Positions 14,410 to 22,455 of a stretch of DNA of 24,408 nucleotides are shown here, piece after piece. The DNA is taken from contig DATKUB010000016.1 in assembly GCA_035530875.1 (NCBI GenBank), forward strand, positions 1 through 24,408, read 5' to 3'. A program made the position numbers and the translations under genes. Positions within the stretch are counted from its first letter, which is position 1. Every line of letters starts with the position of its first letter. This DNA is from JANXYY01 sp035530875 (GTDB lineage: Bacteria > Actinomycetota > Actinomycetes > Nanopelagicales > Nanopelagicaceae). The notes below the pieces were generated by a model. It had not been told where the DNA came from and did no database searches. It saw only the letters and a program-made list of their open reading frames with translations.

Positions 14410-15929
14410 GACGCTTGCGCTCCCTGGGTAGGGTCATTAATACCAGCCATCAGAAGTCCAAGGTGAGATCGAGAGGTGTCGGGCGGAACGATGGCAATAA
14501 TCTTGCCGCGATACATAACCGCTATTCGGTCAGCTAGACCAAGGACTTCATCTAATTCAGTACTGCTGATGAATACCGCCCGTCCCGAATCTCGCTCGGT
14601 AATGATTCGCTTGTGTACAAACTCAATTGAGCCAACGTCCAGACCACGGGTTGGCTGCGAGGCAACGACAAGCTTAACTGGGCGGGATAGTTCTCTGGCA
14701 AGAACCAGCTTCTGCTTATTCCCTCCGGACAATGATGATGCAAGTGCCTCCACGCCCGTAGTCCGCACATCAAATTCAGCAATACGAAGTGCCGCTTCTT
14801 CCTTCACCTTGCTTGGAAACATTCTGATTCCTGACGCATAAGGCGGCATGTCGTGCAAATCGAGAATGAGATTTTCTGCGAGCGAGAAGGAATCAATCAA
14901 CCCATCTACTTCGCGGGATTCTGGCACGTAAGCAATGCCTGAGTGAAGCGAATCGTGAACCGATGCTCCTACGAGTTCTTCGCCTTCGAGCTTGATACTT
15001 CCATGTACGAACTCTTGCAAGCCAACCAGTGCCTCTGCTAACTCCGATTGCCCGTTGCCTTGTACCCCGGCGAAAGCCAGAATCTCTCCACTTCTGATCT
15101 CAAATGAAATATCAGAAACTAGCGCTCGTCCGCTCGCATCTCTTACCGTTAAATTCTCAACCGCAAGTACCACATTGCCGGGCTTCGCGAGTTCTTTCTC
15201 TACCGTGAGGGAGACCGGCCTGCCTACCATCATCGTCGCAAGTTCTTCTTGGGTTGCGCTCGGCAGAGCTTCACCTACAACCTTGCCTAGCCGGATTACG
15301 GTAATGCGGTCTGCCGCTTCTTGCACTTCGCGAAGTTTGTGGGTGATGAAAACGATTGCGGTCCCGGCCTCTGCCAGATTTCTCATGATGCCAAGAAGTT
15401 CGTCGGTCTCCTGCGGAGTAAGCACGGCGGTGGGCTCATCAAGGATTAATACTTTCGCGTGGTGAATAAGCGCACGCAAGATTTCCACTCTCTGCTGAAT
15501 TCCTACCGGTAACTCTTCGATAATCGCATCCGGATCGACGTCCAGTCCGTATTCGCTAGATACTTGGCGTATTTCTGCGCGCGCCGCATCCAGGTCTAGG
15601 AAACCAAGACCCTTAACATGCTCATTGCCCAACATAATGTTTTCCGCGACCGTGAAGACGTTAACTAGCATGAAGTGCTGGTGAACCATGCCGATGCCGG
15701 CCGCTAGGGCATCTGCGGGACCGTTAATGCTAAGTGCATTTCCGTCGACAAATATTTCGCCTGAGTCGGGTTCCAGCAAGCCATACACAACATTCATCAA
15801 GGTCGACTTGCCGGCACCATTTTCGCCAAGAAGGGCGTGGATCTCACCAGCTTCGACTTTAAGGCTGATCGAATCATTAGCGACCAGAGTCCCAAAACTC
15901 TTAGTGATGCCACGCAATTCCAGAGACAC
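14406..15929 (-). CDS. Nucleoside ABC transporter ATPase, two fused ATP-binding domains
   Basis: 507 aa protein with two ABC domains, the YufO/NupO type. Domain 1 has the Walker A GENGAGKST (35-43), signature LPVGIQQRVEILRAL (degenerate LSGGQ) and Walker B VLILDEPTAVL. Domain 2 has a degenerate Walker A (GVQGNGQSEL), an intact LSGGNKQKLVLAREL signature and a Walker B with Gln in place of Glu (LVVASQPTRGLDVG), so one composite site is expected to be weak or inactive, as is usual in this family. The GTG start at 15929 lies 6 bases after GGAG; an in-frame TTG at 15941 lacks such a site. It follows the BMP gene after a hairpin. Confidence 0.92.
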   Translation of the reverse strand: MSLELRGITKSFGTLVANDSISLKVEAGEIHALLGENGAGKSTLMNVVYGLLEPDSGEIFVDGNALSINGPADALAAGIGMVHQHFMLVNVFTVAENIMLGNEHVKGLGFLDLDAARAEIRQVSSEYGLDVDPDAIIEELPVGIQQRVEILRALIHHAKVLILDEPTAVLTPQETDELLGIMRNLAEAGTAIVFITHKLREVQEAADRITVIRLGKVVGEALPSATQEELATMMVGRPVSLTVEKELAKPGNVVLAVENLTVRDASGRALVSDISFEIRSGEILAFAGVQGNGQSELAEALVGLQEFVHGSIKLEGEELVGASVHDSLHSGIAYVPESREVDGLIDSFSLAENLILDLHDMPPYASGIRMFPSKVKEEAALRIAEFDVRTTGVEALASSLSGGNKQKLVLARELSRPVKLVVASQPTRGLDVGSIEFVHKRIITERDSGRAVFISSTELDEVLGLADRIAVMYRGKIIAIVPPDTSRSHLGLLMAGINDPTQGAQAS

Positions 15930-15975
15930 CAATAACTCCAATCAATCTACCTAGGAACATCTAAGCACTAGATAT

Positions 15976-16011
15976 GAGGGTGGACCGAGCCAATGAGCTC
16001 GGTCCACCCTC
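15976..16011. terminator. Strong hairpin between the BMP gene and the ABC ATPase gene
   Basis: A perfect 15-bp stem (GAGGGTGGACCGAGC paired with GCTCGGTCCACCCTC) with the 6-base loop CAATGA. It lies 29 bases past the BMP stop and 46 bases before the ATPase start. No T-run follows on either side. It may be a U-less partial terminator or an mRNA-stabilising 3' end that keeps the lipoprotein more abundant than the membrane parts. Confidence 0.85.
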
Positions 16012-16040
16012 AGTGACATACCTTTAACGCTGGTTAGGCG

Positions 16041-17141
16041 TTAGGGCTGATTAGGTGACGTGATCTTGATCGCTCCAGATCCAATGCCATCCTTCAATGC
16101 AGCCACTTCATCTTGCAAAGTGGTTGGAACTGATGAGGCCATGTCGTACAACGGCGCAATATATGTTCCGCCATTCGCCAAGGTACCCACGTAGTGTGTT
16201 GCCGAGTATGTACCATCGACAACTTCCTTCACGGTCGCCGTTACTGCAGCATCGACGCCCTTGACAACCGTGGTTAGAACTACCGACATGAACTGCGGCG
16301 CTGCGGTCTTAGCATCCGAGTCGACCCAGATGATCTTGGACTTGTGGGACGCCATTGATTGCTGAGCCGAACCTGCACCGACTCCACCGGCGACAGGGAA
16401 GATCACGTCTGCACCTTGTTGTTCAAAGTTCTTAGAGATCTGTTGCCCTTTGGCAACGTCGGTGAAGGAGCCGGCAAATGTTCCGTTCTTTGCCGTCTCA
16501 TCCCAACCAAGCACTTTCACGCTCTTGTTGTCGGCTGCGTTATAGGCGTTCACGCCTTCCCAGAAACCATCCATAAAAATGGTGACAGGTGGAATGTTGA
16601 TTCCGCCATAGGTAGCGACCTTGCCGGTCTTGCTGAATCCAGCGGCTAGATAACCAGCCTGGTAAGAACTTTCCGCTGTGTTGAACTGAAGACCCTTGAG
16701 GTTAGGCACGGCGGTGCCAGGGTATTGGTCGCCCTTTGGCCCGTGATCCATACCGTCCGAGTCGATGATGGCGAACTTTGTGTTTGGGTTGGCCTTGGCC
16801 GCAGCTAAGACTGCGTCGGCCATCAGGAATCCAACCGTGACGATCAGGTCGCACTTAGCGTTGACTAGCTGAGCGATATTTGGTGCGTAGTCGGCATCTG
16901 TCGTTGACGAAAGCGCCGTGATATCAACGTTGTACTGCGCCTTGGCCTCCTGCAGTCCGCGATATGCAGCCGCGTTGAAGGAGTGATCGTCGATGCCACC
17001 GATGTCGGTGACCATGCATGCTTTCACCGTTGGGGCGGTGGTTGCAGGCGCCGCCGTACTGCTTGAAGATGTACTACTGCAAGCGGATAATGAAACAGTG
17101 GCGGCGGCGGCAAGCGCCATTAAGCGGAAAGACTTTCTCAC
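16041..17141 (-). CDS. BMP-family nucleoside-binding lipoprotein
   Basis: 366 aa substrate-binding protein of the basic membrane protein (PnrA/Med/NupN) family. The N-terminus is a lipoprotein signal: MRK, a hydrophobic stretch, and the lipobox LSAC with Cys21, then a Ser/Thr/Ala-rich linker (22-37). The mature part begins KACMVTDIGGIDDHSFNAAAYRGLQEA, and DHSFN is a ligand-contact signature of the family. Other signatures are VTVGFLMADAV and FPVAGGVGAGS. It captures nucleosides outside the membrane for the downstream ATPase and permeases. The GTG start at 17141 has a strong GGAGG site 4 bases upstream, unlike the leaderless genes. Confidence 0.93.
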   Translation of the reverse strand: MRKSFRLMALAAAATVSLSACSSTSSSSTAAPATTAPTVKACMVTDIGGIDDHSFNAAAYRGLQEAKAQYNVDITALSSTTDADYAPNIAQLVNAKCDLIVTVGFLMADAVLAAAKANPNTKFAIIDSDGMDHGPKGDQYPGTAVPNLKGLQFNTAESSYQAGYLAAGFSKTGKVATYGGINIPPVTIFMDGFWEGVNAYNAADNKSVKVLGWDETAKNGTFAGSFTDVAKGQQISKNFEQQGADVIFPVAGGVGAGSAQQSMASHKSKIIWVDSDAKTAAPQFMSVVLTTVVKGVDAAVTATVKEVVDGTYSATHYVGTLANGGTYIAPLYDMASSVPTTLQDEVAALKDGIGSGAIKITSPNQP

Positions 17142-17178
17142 ATTTCCTCCAGAGAATCCCGAGTATTGGGTTGGAGAC

Positions 17179-17184
17179 AGCCTA
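17179..17184 (-). promoter_or_regulatory. Candidate -10 box for the BMP transporter operon
   Basis: TAGGCT on the minus strand, about 38 bases before the GTG start. It would give a short leader of roughly 30 bases carrying the GGAGG site. No clear -35 box is visible. Confidence 0.45.
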
Positions 17185-17197
17185 ACTCAGGAAATCG

Positions 17198-17208
17198 GTA
17201 TGGCATAC
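17198..17208. promoter_or_regulatory. Palindrome in the -35 region of the BMP operon, possible operator
   Basis: GTATGGCATAC is a perfect inverted repeat with 5-base arms about one centre. It begins 14 bases upstream of the TAGGCT box. A looser inverted repeat, AAATTTG (17223-17229) and CAAATTT (17244-17250), lies further upstream. Regulation by a nucleoside-responsive repressor is a guess. Confidence 0.3.
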
Positions 17209-17324
17209 GGAAAATGCATGTGAAATTTGTTCCCCGTTAGAAGCAAATTTGTGTTTCTGCAACAATAGAATTGGCAATTAACGACATTGCTAATATTGCT
17301 GGAGACCAAGGCGAACTGCTCATC

Positions 17325-18914
17325 TCAGAAGATGTCGCTCGGCGTATACGAGCCCCAAGCCGAGCGGAGAACATCGCATATTTCCCCGATTGTCGCTCTG
17401 GCCAGGAGCGCACCCTTGATGAATGGGAGTAGGTTGGCGTCGGTTTGCACCGATTCTTCGAATTGCCTCATGGCAACCTCGTAGGCACTCAAATCTCGGG
17501 ACGACCGAAGGTTGGCCAAAGCCTGAGCCTGAGTCCTTCCAATGGCTGGATCCAGGCGAAGCGGTTTGTATGACTCATGCTCATCAATCTGAAAACGATT
17601 CACGCCGACAACGATTCGCTCACCGCGATCTATCTCCCGAGCAACGTCATAGGCGCTGCGTTCGATTTCTGACTTTTGAAATCCCGCTTCAATCGCTGCC
17701 GTAGCGCCTCCCATGTCTTCAATGACCGCAAGCAGTCGGCGAATCTCAACCTCTAACTCATCGGTCAACGACTCGACTGCGTAGGAGCCAGCAAATGGGT
17801 CGACCGTCTTTGTTATGTCGGTTTCATAGGCCAGCACTTGCTGAGTGCGGAGGGCTAACCGGGCAGCCTTCGCTGAAGGCAGCGCAAGAGCCTCGTCGTA
17901 GGAGTTCGTGTGGAGGGATTGCGTCCCGCCCATGATCGCCGCCAGCGCTTGCACCGCGACGCGCACCAAGTTCATTTCCGGTTGTTGTGCGGTCAGTTGA
18001 ACTCCGGCCGTTTGAGTGTGAAAACGAAGCATGAGCGATTTGTCGCTTATGGCCCCGAATGTTTCGCGCATAACGCTGGCCCAGATCCGCCTTGCCGCTC
18101 GGAACTTAGCCACCTCTTCCAAAATCGTCGTTCGTGAAACGAAAAAGAAGGCTAGGCGTGGAGCAAATTCATCAATGTCAAGCCCAACGGCCAACGCTGA
18201 CCGCACATACTCGATCCCATTTGCGATCGTGAAGGCGACTTCTTGAGCTGGGGTCGCTCCTGCTTCTGCCATGTGATAACCCGAGATCGAAATCGTGTTC
18301 CACTTGGGCAAATGCTCGTGACAGTAAGCGAACAGATCGGTGACGAGACGGAGCGACTGACGAGGAGGGTAGATATAGGTGCCGCGAGCTATGTACTCCT
18401 TAAGCACATCATTTTGAATAGTTCCGGTTAGTACTGCAGCATCGATTCCACGCTCCTCAGCAACAATCTGGTACATCAAGAGCAAGATGGCCGCTGGCGC
18501 ATTTATTGTCATGCTCGTCGAAACTTTATCTAGTGGAATTCCATCGAAGAGCAAACGCATATCGTCAATCGAATCTATCGCCACGCCGACCTTACCCACC
18601 TCACCCAACGCGAGAGGTGCATCGGAGTCCAATCCCATCTGGGTTGGTAGGTCAAAAGCGACCGAAAGGCCCCCGGTACCAGCCGCCACCAACTGGTGAT
18701 ACCGCGCGTTTGACTCCATGGCACTGCCAAATCCCGCATATTGGCGCATGGTCCAGGGGCGACCTACATACATGCTCTCGTGGATCCCGCGCGTGTACGG
18801 GTAGTGGCCCGGAAGGCCAAGTTGGGTAGCCGGTATCCAGCCAGATAGGTCCTCTTGCGAATAGACGGATTTAATTCCGAGACCGGATTCCGTTCTAAGT
18901 GGCACATCCCTCAT
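17325..18914 (-). CDS. B12-dependent acyl-CoA mutase, large (substrate-binding) subunit
   Basis: 529 aa TIM-barrel part of the methylmalonyl-CoA mutase family, without the C-terminal B12-binding domain; it therefore needs a separate small subunit, which is not in this window. Signatures are RPWTMRQYAGFGSAMESN, GLSVAFDLPTQMGLDSD, ISISGYHMAEAGATPAQE and GGTQSLHTNSYDEALALPS. Tyr59, Arg177 and His214 have exactly the spacing (118 and 37) of Tyr89, Arg207 and His244 in Propionibacterium methylmalonyl-CoA mutase. Isobutyryl-CoA mutases differ at the first two. A carboxylated substrate such as methylmalonyl-CoA is thus favoured. The ATG is 8 bases after a TAGCCT box. Confidence 0.88.
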   Translation of the reverse strand: MRDVPLRTESGLGIKSVYSQEDLSGWIPATQLGLPGHYPYTRGIHESMYVGRPWTMRQYAGFGSAMESNARYHQLVAAGTGGLSVAFDLPTQMGLDSDAPLALGEVGKVGVAIDSIDDMRLLFDGIPLDKVSTSMTINAPAAILLLMYQIVAEERGIDAAVLTGTIQNDVLKEYIARGTYIYPPRQSLRLVTDLFAYCHEHLPKWNTISISGYHMAEAGATPAQEVAFTIANGIEYVRSALAVGLDIDEFAPRLAFFFVSRTTILEEVAKFRAARRIWASVMRETFGAISDKSLMLRFHTQTAGVQLTAQQPEMNLVRVAVQALAAIMGGTQSLHTNSYDEALALPSAKAARLALRTQQVLAYETDITKTVDPFAGSYAVESLTDELEVEIRRLLAVIEDMGGATAAIEAGFQKSEIERSAYDVAREIDRGERIVVGVNRFQIDEHESYKPLRLDPAIGRTQAQALANLRSSRDLSAYEVAMRQFEESVQTDANLLPFIKGALLARATIGEICDVLRSAWGSYTPSDIF

Positions 18915-18922
18915 GACAGATC

Positions 18923-18928
18923 AGGCTA
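18923..18928 (-). promoter_or_regulatory. Candidate -10 box for leaderless acyl-CoA mutase mRNA
   Basis: TAGCCT on the minus strand, 8 bases, ATG at 18914. No ribosome binding site lies between them. Confidence 0.5.
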
Positions 18929-19004
18929 CTGCCCCCCAGGTACCGATTTGTACCTATTCGCATCGTAATCGGGGTGGCGTCTTCGATCTCGTCCAGTGCC
19001 GACG

Positions 19005-19010
19005 TAGGCT
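19005..19010 (+). promoter_or_regulatory. Candidate -10 box for leaderless dacB mRNA
   Basis: TAGGCT, 8 bases (GCGCCAAT), ATG at 19019. It supports the internal ATG over the upstream GTG at 18974. Confidence 0.52.
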
Positions 19011-19018
19011 GCGCCAAT

Positions 19019-19990
19019 ATGAAAAATGGCTCGCTCCAACGGATTAGTGCGTCGCGCTGCAATCTAGCGCTGAGCCTCGTCCTGGTCGCTACCGTCGCAG
19101 TTCAGACCGCACCAGCGAACGCAGCCGACAGTCTTGGTCCGAACAAAATGCTGGTCGGAGGCTCACAACTGCGCCACGGTGGCGTTATCGCCAACCTAGT
19201 TAGCACGGTGCCACAGCTGCCAGAGACCACCGCAGGTTCATATCTCATCGCCGATCTCAAGACTGGCCAAGTTCTCGCAGCCAAAAACCCACATCTCCGA
19301 CTTCCGCCGGCATCAACGTTAAAAACCTTGATGGCGGTCGCACTTCTACCTCGACTAAAACCAACCGCCACCTATACGGCCCAGACATTAGATCAGAACG
19401 TGATCGGAACCATTGCCGGCATCTACCCCGGCCGTACTTACTCCATCAAATCTCTCTGGAATGCCGCCTTACTCCTGTCGGGAAATGACGCTGCGCTGGC
19501 ATTAGCCCACGCGGCTGGCGGATTCAACAAAACCGTCTCGTTGATGAATAAGACGGCACACCAACTCCGGGCCTATGACACTTTCGCGCGCACCCCGCAC
19601 GGTCTTGATTCTCCTGGCCAGGTCTCCAGCGCCTACGACCTGGCTCTAATTGGGCGAGCTGCTATGAAAAGGCGCGATTTTCGCCGATACGTAGATTCCA
19701 AAGAATATATTTTCCCCAACAGCGGCAGTAGCAATAAGCCATTACCGATTGCTAATCAGAACAAAATGCTAGAAACGTATCCGGGAACCATCGGGATCAA
19801 GACCGGATACACAACTCAGGCGATGAATACCTACATCGGCGCCGCCACCCGTAATGGCCACACTCTGATCATTACGTTGATGCACCTAAGTTATGGCCGA
19901 GATGCGCTGGCTACGAAATTATTCGATTGGGGATTCGCTGCTGACGGCAGAGTCAAGCCAGTAGGCGTCTTGGTGAATCCAGTTAGGTAG
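19019..19990 (+). CDS. dacB: D-alanyl-D-alanine carboxypeptidase (S11 penicillin-binding protein)
   Basis: 323 aa from the ATG at 19019. An in-frame GTG at 18974 would add 15 residues ahead of the signal peptide and is less likely. The signal sequence runs MKNG...CNLALSLVLVATVAVQTAPANA with probable cleavage after ANA. The three active-site motifs of the penicillin-recognising fold are present: SxxK as STLK, SxN as SGN, and KTG in IGIKTGYT. The enzyme trims the terminal D-Ala of peptidoglycan stem peptides outside the membrane. No C-terminal TM anchor is seen, and the protein ends soon after the catalytic domain. The 3' end overlaps convergent trpS by 8 bases. Confidence 0.92.
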   Translation: MKNGSLQRISASRCNLALSLVLVATVAVQTAPANAADSLGPNKMLVGGSQLRHGGVIANLVSTVPQLPETTAGSYLIADLKTGQVLAAKNPHLRLPPASTLKTLMAVALLPRLKPTATYTAQTLDQNVIGTIAGIYPGRTYSIKSLWNAALLLSGNDAALALAHAAGGFNKTVSLMNKTAHQLRAYDTFARTPHGLDSPGQVSSAYDLALIGRAAMKRRDFRRYVDSKEYIFPNSGSSNKPLPIANQNKMLETYPGTIGIKTGYTTQAMNTYIGAATRNGHTLIITLMHLSYGRDALATKLFDWGFAADGRVKPVGVLVNPVR

Positions 19991-20987
19991 CGGGCACAAA
20001 TCCAACTGCGGCGTATACCGCGCGCAGAGTTTCACTGGCCACCACTCGAGCCTTTGATGCGCCCTTAGCGAGAACTAGTTCTAACTCTGCCGGATCTGCA
20101 AGGTACGAATTCGTAGCGTCTCTGAAGGGGGTTATGAAATCGGAAACGACATCAGCCAAGTCCGATTTGAGGGCTCCATACCCCTGATCAGCGTAGTCAG
20201 CCTCAAGCGAAGCGATGCTGCGGTTAGCCAAAGCAGAATAGATCGTCAACAAATTGCTAATTCCCGGTTTATTGGTTTCGTCAAAGGTGATTTCTCGTTC
20301 CATATCGGTAACAGCGCTCTTGATTTTCTTGGCACTTATCTTCGGATCATCGAGCATTTCGATAATCCCGGCCGATGAGGAGGCAGATTTGCTCATTTTC
20401 GCAGCTGGATCCTGCAAGTCAGAGATCTTTGCGGTCTCCTTCACGATGTAAGGCTTTGGAATCTTGAGGGTTGGGCCGTATCGAGAATTGAACCGCTGAG
20501 CCAAGTCGCGAGTTAATTCGATGTGCTGACGCTGATCCTCACCCACCGGAACTTCGTCGGGCTTGTATAGAAGAATGTCGGCGGCTTGAAGAATTGGATA
20601 GGTGAAAAGGCCCACAGTCGCCCGCTCCACCCCACCTTTCTGGCTCTTATCTTTAAATTGAGTCATGCGACTGGCTTCACCAAAACCGGTAAGACAGCCA
20701 AGAACCCAGGCAAGTTCTGCATGCTCAGGAACGTGGGACTGAATAAATAAAGTCGCCTTCTCCGGATCGATGCCGGCGGCCAATAACTGCGCAATCGAAG
20801 CCATCGTGCGGCGGTGCAGAGTCTTGGGATCGTGCTCGGTTGTGATCGCATGAAGATCGACGACACAGTAAAAAGAGTCATGGGTGTCCTGCAAGGTAAC
20901 CCACTGCCTTACTGCACCGAGGTAATTTCCAAGGTGGAATGAGTCGTGAGTCGGTTGGATTCCGGACAGGGCGCGGGAAACTGGCAC
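19983..20987 (-). CDS. trpS: Tryptophanyl-tRNA synthetase
   Basis: 334 aa class I aminoacyl-tRNA synthetase, full length for the bacterial TrpRS. The ATP-binding HIGH-type motif is in GIQPTHDSFHLGNYLGA (9-25), and KMSKS is intact in DPAAKMSKSASS. The tryptophan-pocket strip GLFTYPILQAADILLYKPDEVPVGEDQRQHIE is typical. The GTG start at 20987 lies 4 bases after the stop of the upstream CBS protein gene, so the two are probably co-transcribed; only a weak AGG precedes it. The 3' end overlaps the convergent carboxypeptidase gene. Confidence 0.95.
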   Translation of the reverse strand: MPVSRALSGIQPTHDSFHLGNYLGAVRQWVTLQDTHDSFYCVVDLHAITTEHDPKTLHRRTMASIAQLLAAGIDPEKATLFIQSHVPEHAELAWVLGCLTGFGEASRMTQFKDKSQKGGVERATVGLFTYPILQAADILLYKPDEVPVGEDQRQHIELTRDLAQRFNSRYGPTLKIPKPYIVKETAKISDLQDPAAKMSKSASSSAGIIEMLDDPKISAKKIKSAVTDMEREITFDETNKPGISNLLTIYSALANRSIASLEADYADQGYGALKSDLADVVSDFITPFRDATNSYLADPAELELVLAKGASKARVVASETLRAVYAAVGFVPAT

Positions 20988-20991
20988 CTGG

Positions 20992-22293
20992 CTATTCTGC
21001 CAGTTCCGTCTGATCCGATGCTCGCATTACTTGTATTCGGGATATCCGACGGCCATCGAGGGCAAGAACCAAGAATGTGGTCGAGCCGTCAATTATTTCG
21101 TCCCCAACAACTGGCATGCGCCCAAGCTGATGGACAACAAAACCGGCAACCGTCTCATAAGGGCCCTCAGGGACCTCAAATCCCGTCTCTTCGGTTAACT
21201 CTTCCAGCGAAGTCAGTCCGTCAACTTGATACGCGCCGGTAACGCTGATCGTGGTGTCATCGCTGGAATCGGTGTCGTACTCATCGCGGATATCGCCAAT
21301 CAATTGTTCGACGATGTCTTCCAGGGTCACGATGCCGTCGGTTCCACCATATTCATCGAGAACGATGGCCAGATGCAAATGAGCCGCTCGAAGCTCGCTC
21401 AGTGCCGGCAGCAGCCTCTTGGATCCCGGCAGGAAGACGACATCTCGCACCAGATCGCCCAGGCGGGCATTGCGCCGATTTGGATCGAGCAGATCCCTAA
21501 CATGGATAAACCCGGCGATTTCATCGGCCGAGCCACGAATCACCGGATAGCGAGAATGTTTCTTGTCAATTGCAAATTCAATGGCACGCTCAATGCTCAT
21601 GCTGTAATCAAGAAAGTCGACGCCAGTGCGCGGCACCATTATCTCGTGCAACTGCCGATCGCTTGCACTAAAGACGTCCTCTACGATCCCCCGTTCCTCA
21701 GCGCTCAGAGCCGTGTGGGCACTCACTAAATCGATCAGTTCTTCACCGGAGATCTCCTCGCGCCTTGCCTCGGGATCCAAGCCAAAGAGCCGCACAACTA
21801 AATCTGTCGATTTGGAAAGGAGCCAAATAGCTGGCCTAAAAATATTCGCAATTCGGTCAATAGCCGGCGCGGCCGCCAGTGCGATCCGCTCCGTCCGGTG
21901 CAGAGCCAGGCGCTTTGGCACCAGTTCTCCAAGCACTAGCGAGACGTAGGCCACCGCCAGGGTAGACAGCAGCAGGGCCAACGCATTGCTCGGTCCTGGT
22001 GTTAAACCCCAACTTTGAAATACCGGGCGAAGATGGATCGAAAATCGTTCAGCGCCGAGCGCGGCCGAGAGGAACCCGGAAACGGTAACGCCCACCTGAG
22101 CCGCTGCTAGAAATCGGTTTGGGTCCTGCGTCAGTGCAGCCACCTTGGCGCCCCGTTTGCCCCGATTTGCCAGTGCCCGAACCTGACTATCTCGAAGCGA
22201 GAGCAGGGATATTTCGGCGGCGACAAATAGGCTCGCGATGAGAATAAACAGGAGAACTAACGCAATACTTCCCCAGAGATCGCCTAAAGTCAT
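20992..22293 (-). CDS. CNNM/HlyC-CorC family membrane protein with CBS domains
   Basis: 433 aa from the ATG at 22293, which starts right at the first TM; an upstream in-frame start at 22410 adds a polar stretch unlike the family. The order is an N-terminal DUF21/CNNM membrane domain with 3-4 hydrophobic segments and the GELVPKRLALHRTE motif, then a linker (EEISGEELIDLVSAHTALSAEERGIVEDVF). Two CBS domains follow (from IMVPRTGVDFLDY to DEYGGTDGIVTLEDIVEQLIGDI), and last a C-terminal CorC_HlyC domain (TGAYQVDGLTSLEELTEETGF). Family members are linked to magnesium or other cation export. Older annotations call them hemolysins without evidence of lysis. Confidence 0.9.
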   Translation of the reverse strand: MTLGDLWGSIALVLLFILIASLFVAAEISLLSLRDSQVRALANRGKRGAKVAALTQDPNRFLAAAQVGVTVSGFLSAALGAERFSIHLRPVFQSWGLTPGPSNALALLLSTLAVAYVSLVLGELVPKRLALHRTERIALAAAPAIDRIANIFRPAIWLLSKSTDLVVRLFGLDPEARREEISGEELIDLVSAHTALSAEERGIVEDVFSASDRQLHEIMVPRTGVDFLDYSMSIERAIEFAIDKKHSRYPVIRGSADEIAGFIHVRDLLDPNRRNARLGDLVRDVVFLPGSKRLLPALSELRAAHLHLAIVLDEYGGTDGIVTLEDIVEQLIGDIRDEYDTDSSDDTTISVTGAYQVDGLTSLEELTEETGFEVPEGPYETVAGFVVHQLGRMPVVGDEIIDGSTTFLVLALDGRRISRIQVMRASDQTELAE

Positions 22294-22421
22294 CAAAGAC
22301 CAACCTGTGTCATGCCCCGAGGTTACCGCTAGACTCCCCCTGCAACTCGGCGGGCTCCGACCAACCTTGGCAACAAACCTTGGCCAACCAGAATCTGCCG
22401 CCACCTTCATTCAACGGATCG

Positions 22422-22441
22422 TCCGGCACGTTCCTGCCGGA
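22422..22441 (+). promoter_or_regulatory. Leader hairpin just upstream of the sugar ABC ATPase ribosome binding site
   Basis: TCCGGCA (22422-22428) pairs perfectly with TGCCGGA (22435-22441) across the loop CGTTCC. The stem ends two bases before the AAGGAG site (22444-22449). The same leader contains a near-direct repeat, ACCTTGGCAACAA and ACCTTGGCCAA (about 22363-22387). Effects on translation are possible but unproven. Confidence 0.45.
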
Positions 22442-22455
22442 AGAAGGAGTTTACG

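Noticed and set aside
18974..19018. GTG at 18974 as the start of the carboxypeptidase
   Set aside because: It would place 15 extra residues before the signal peptide; the ATG at 19019 has a TAGGCT box at leaderless spacing and begins a normal signal sequence.
22294..22410. Upstream start at 22410 for the CNNM/CBS protein
   Set aside because: It adds a polar 39-residue stretch that is not typical of the family, before the first TM where the 22293 ATG lies.
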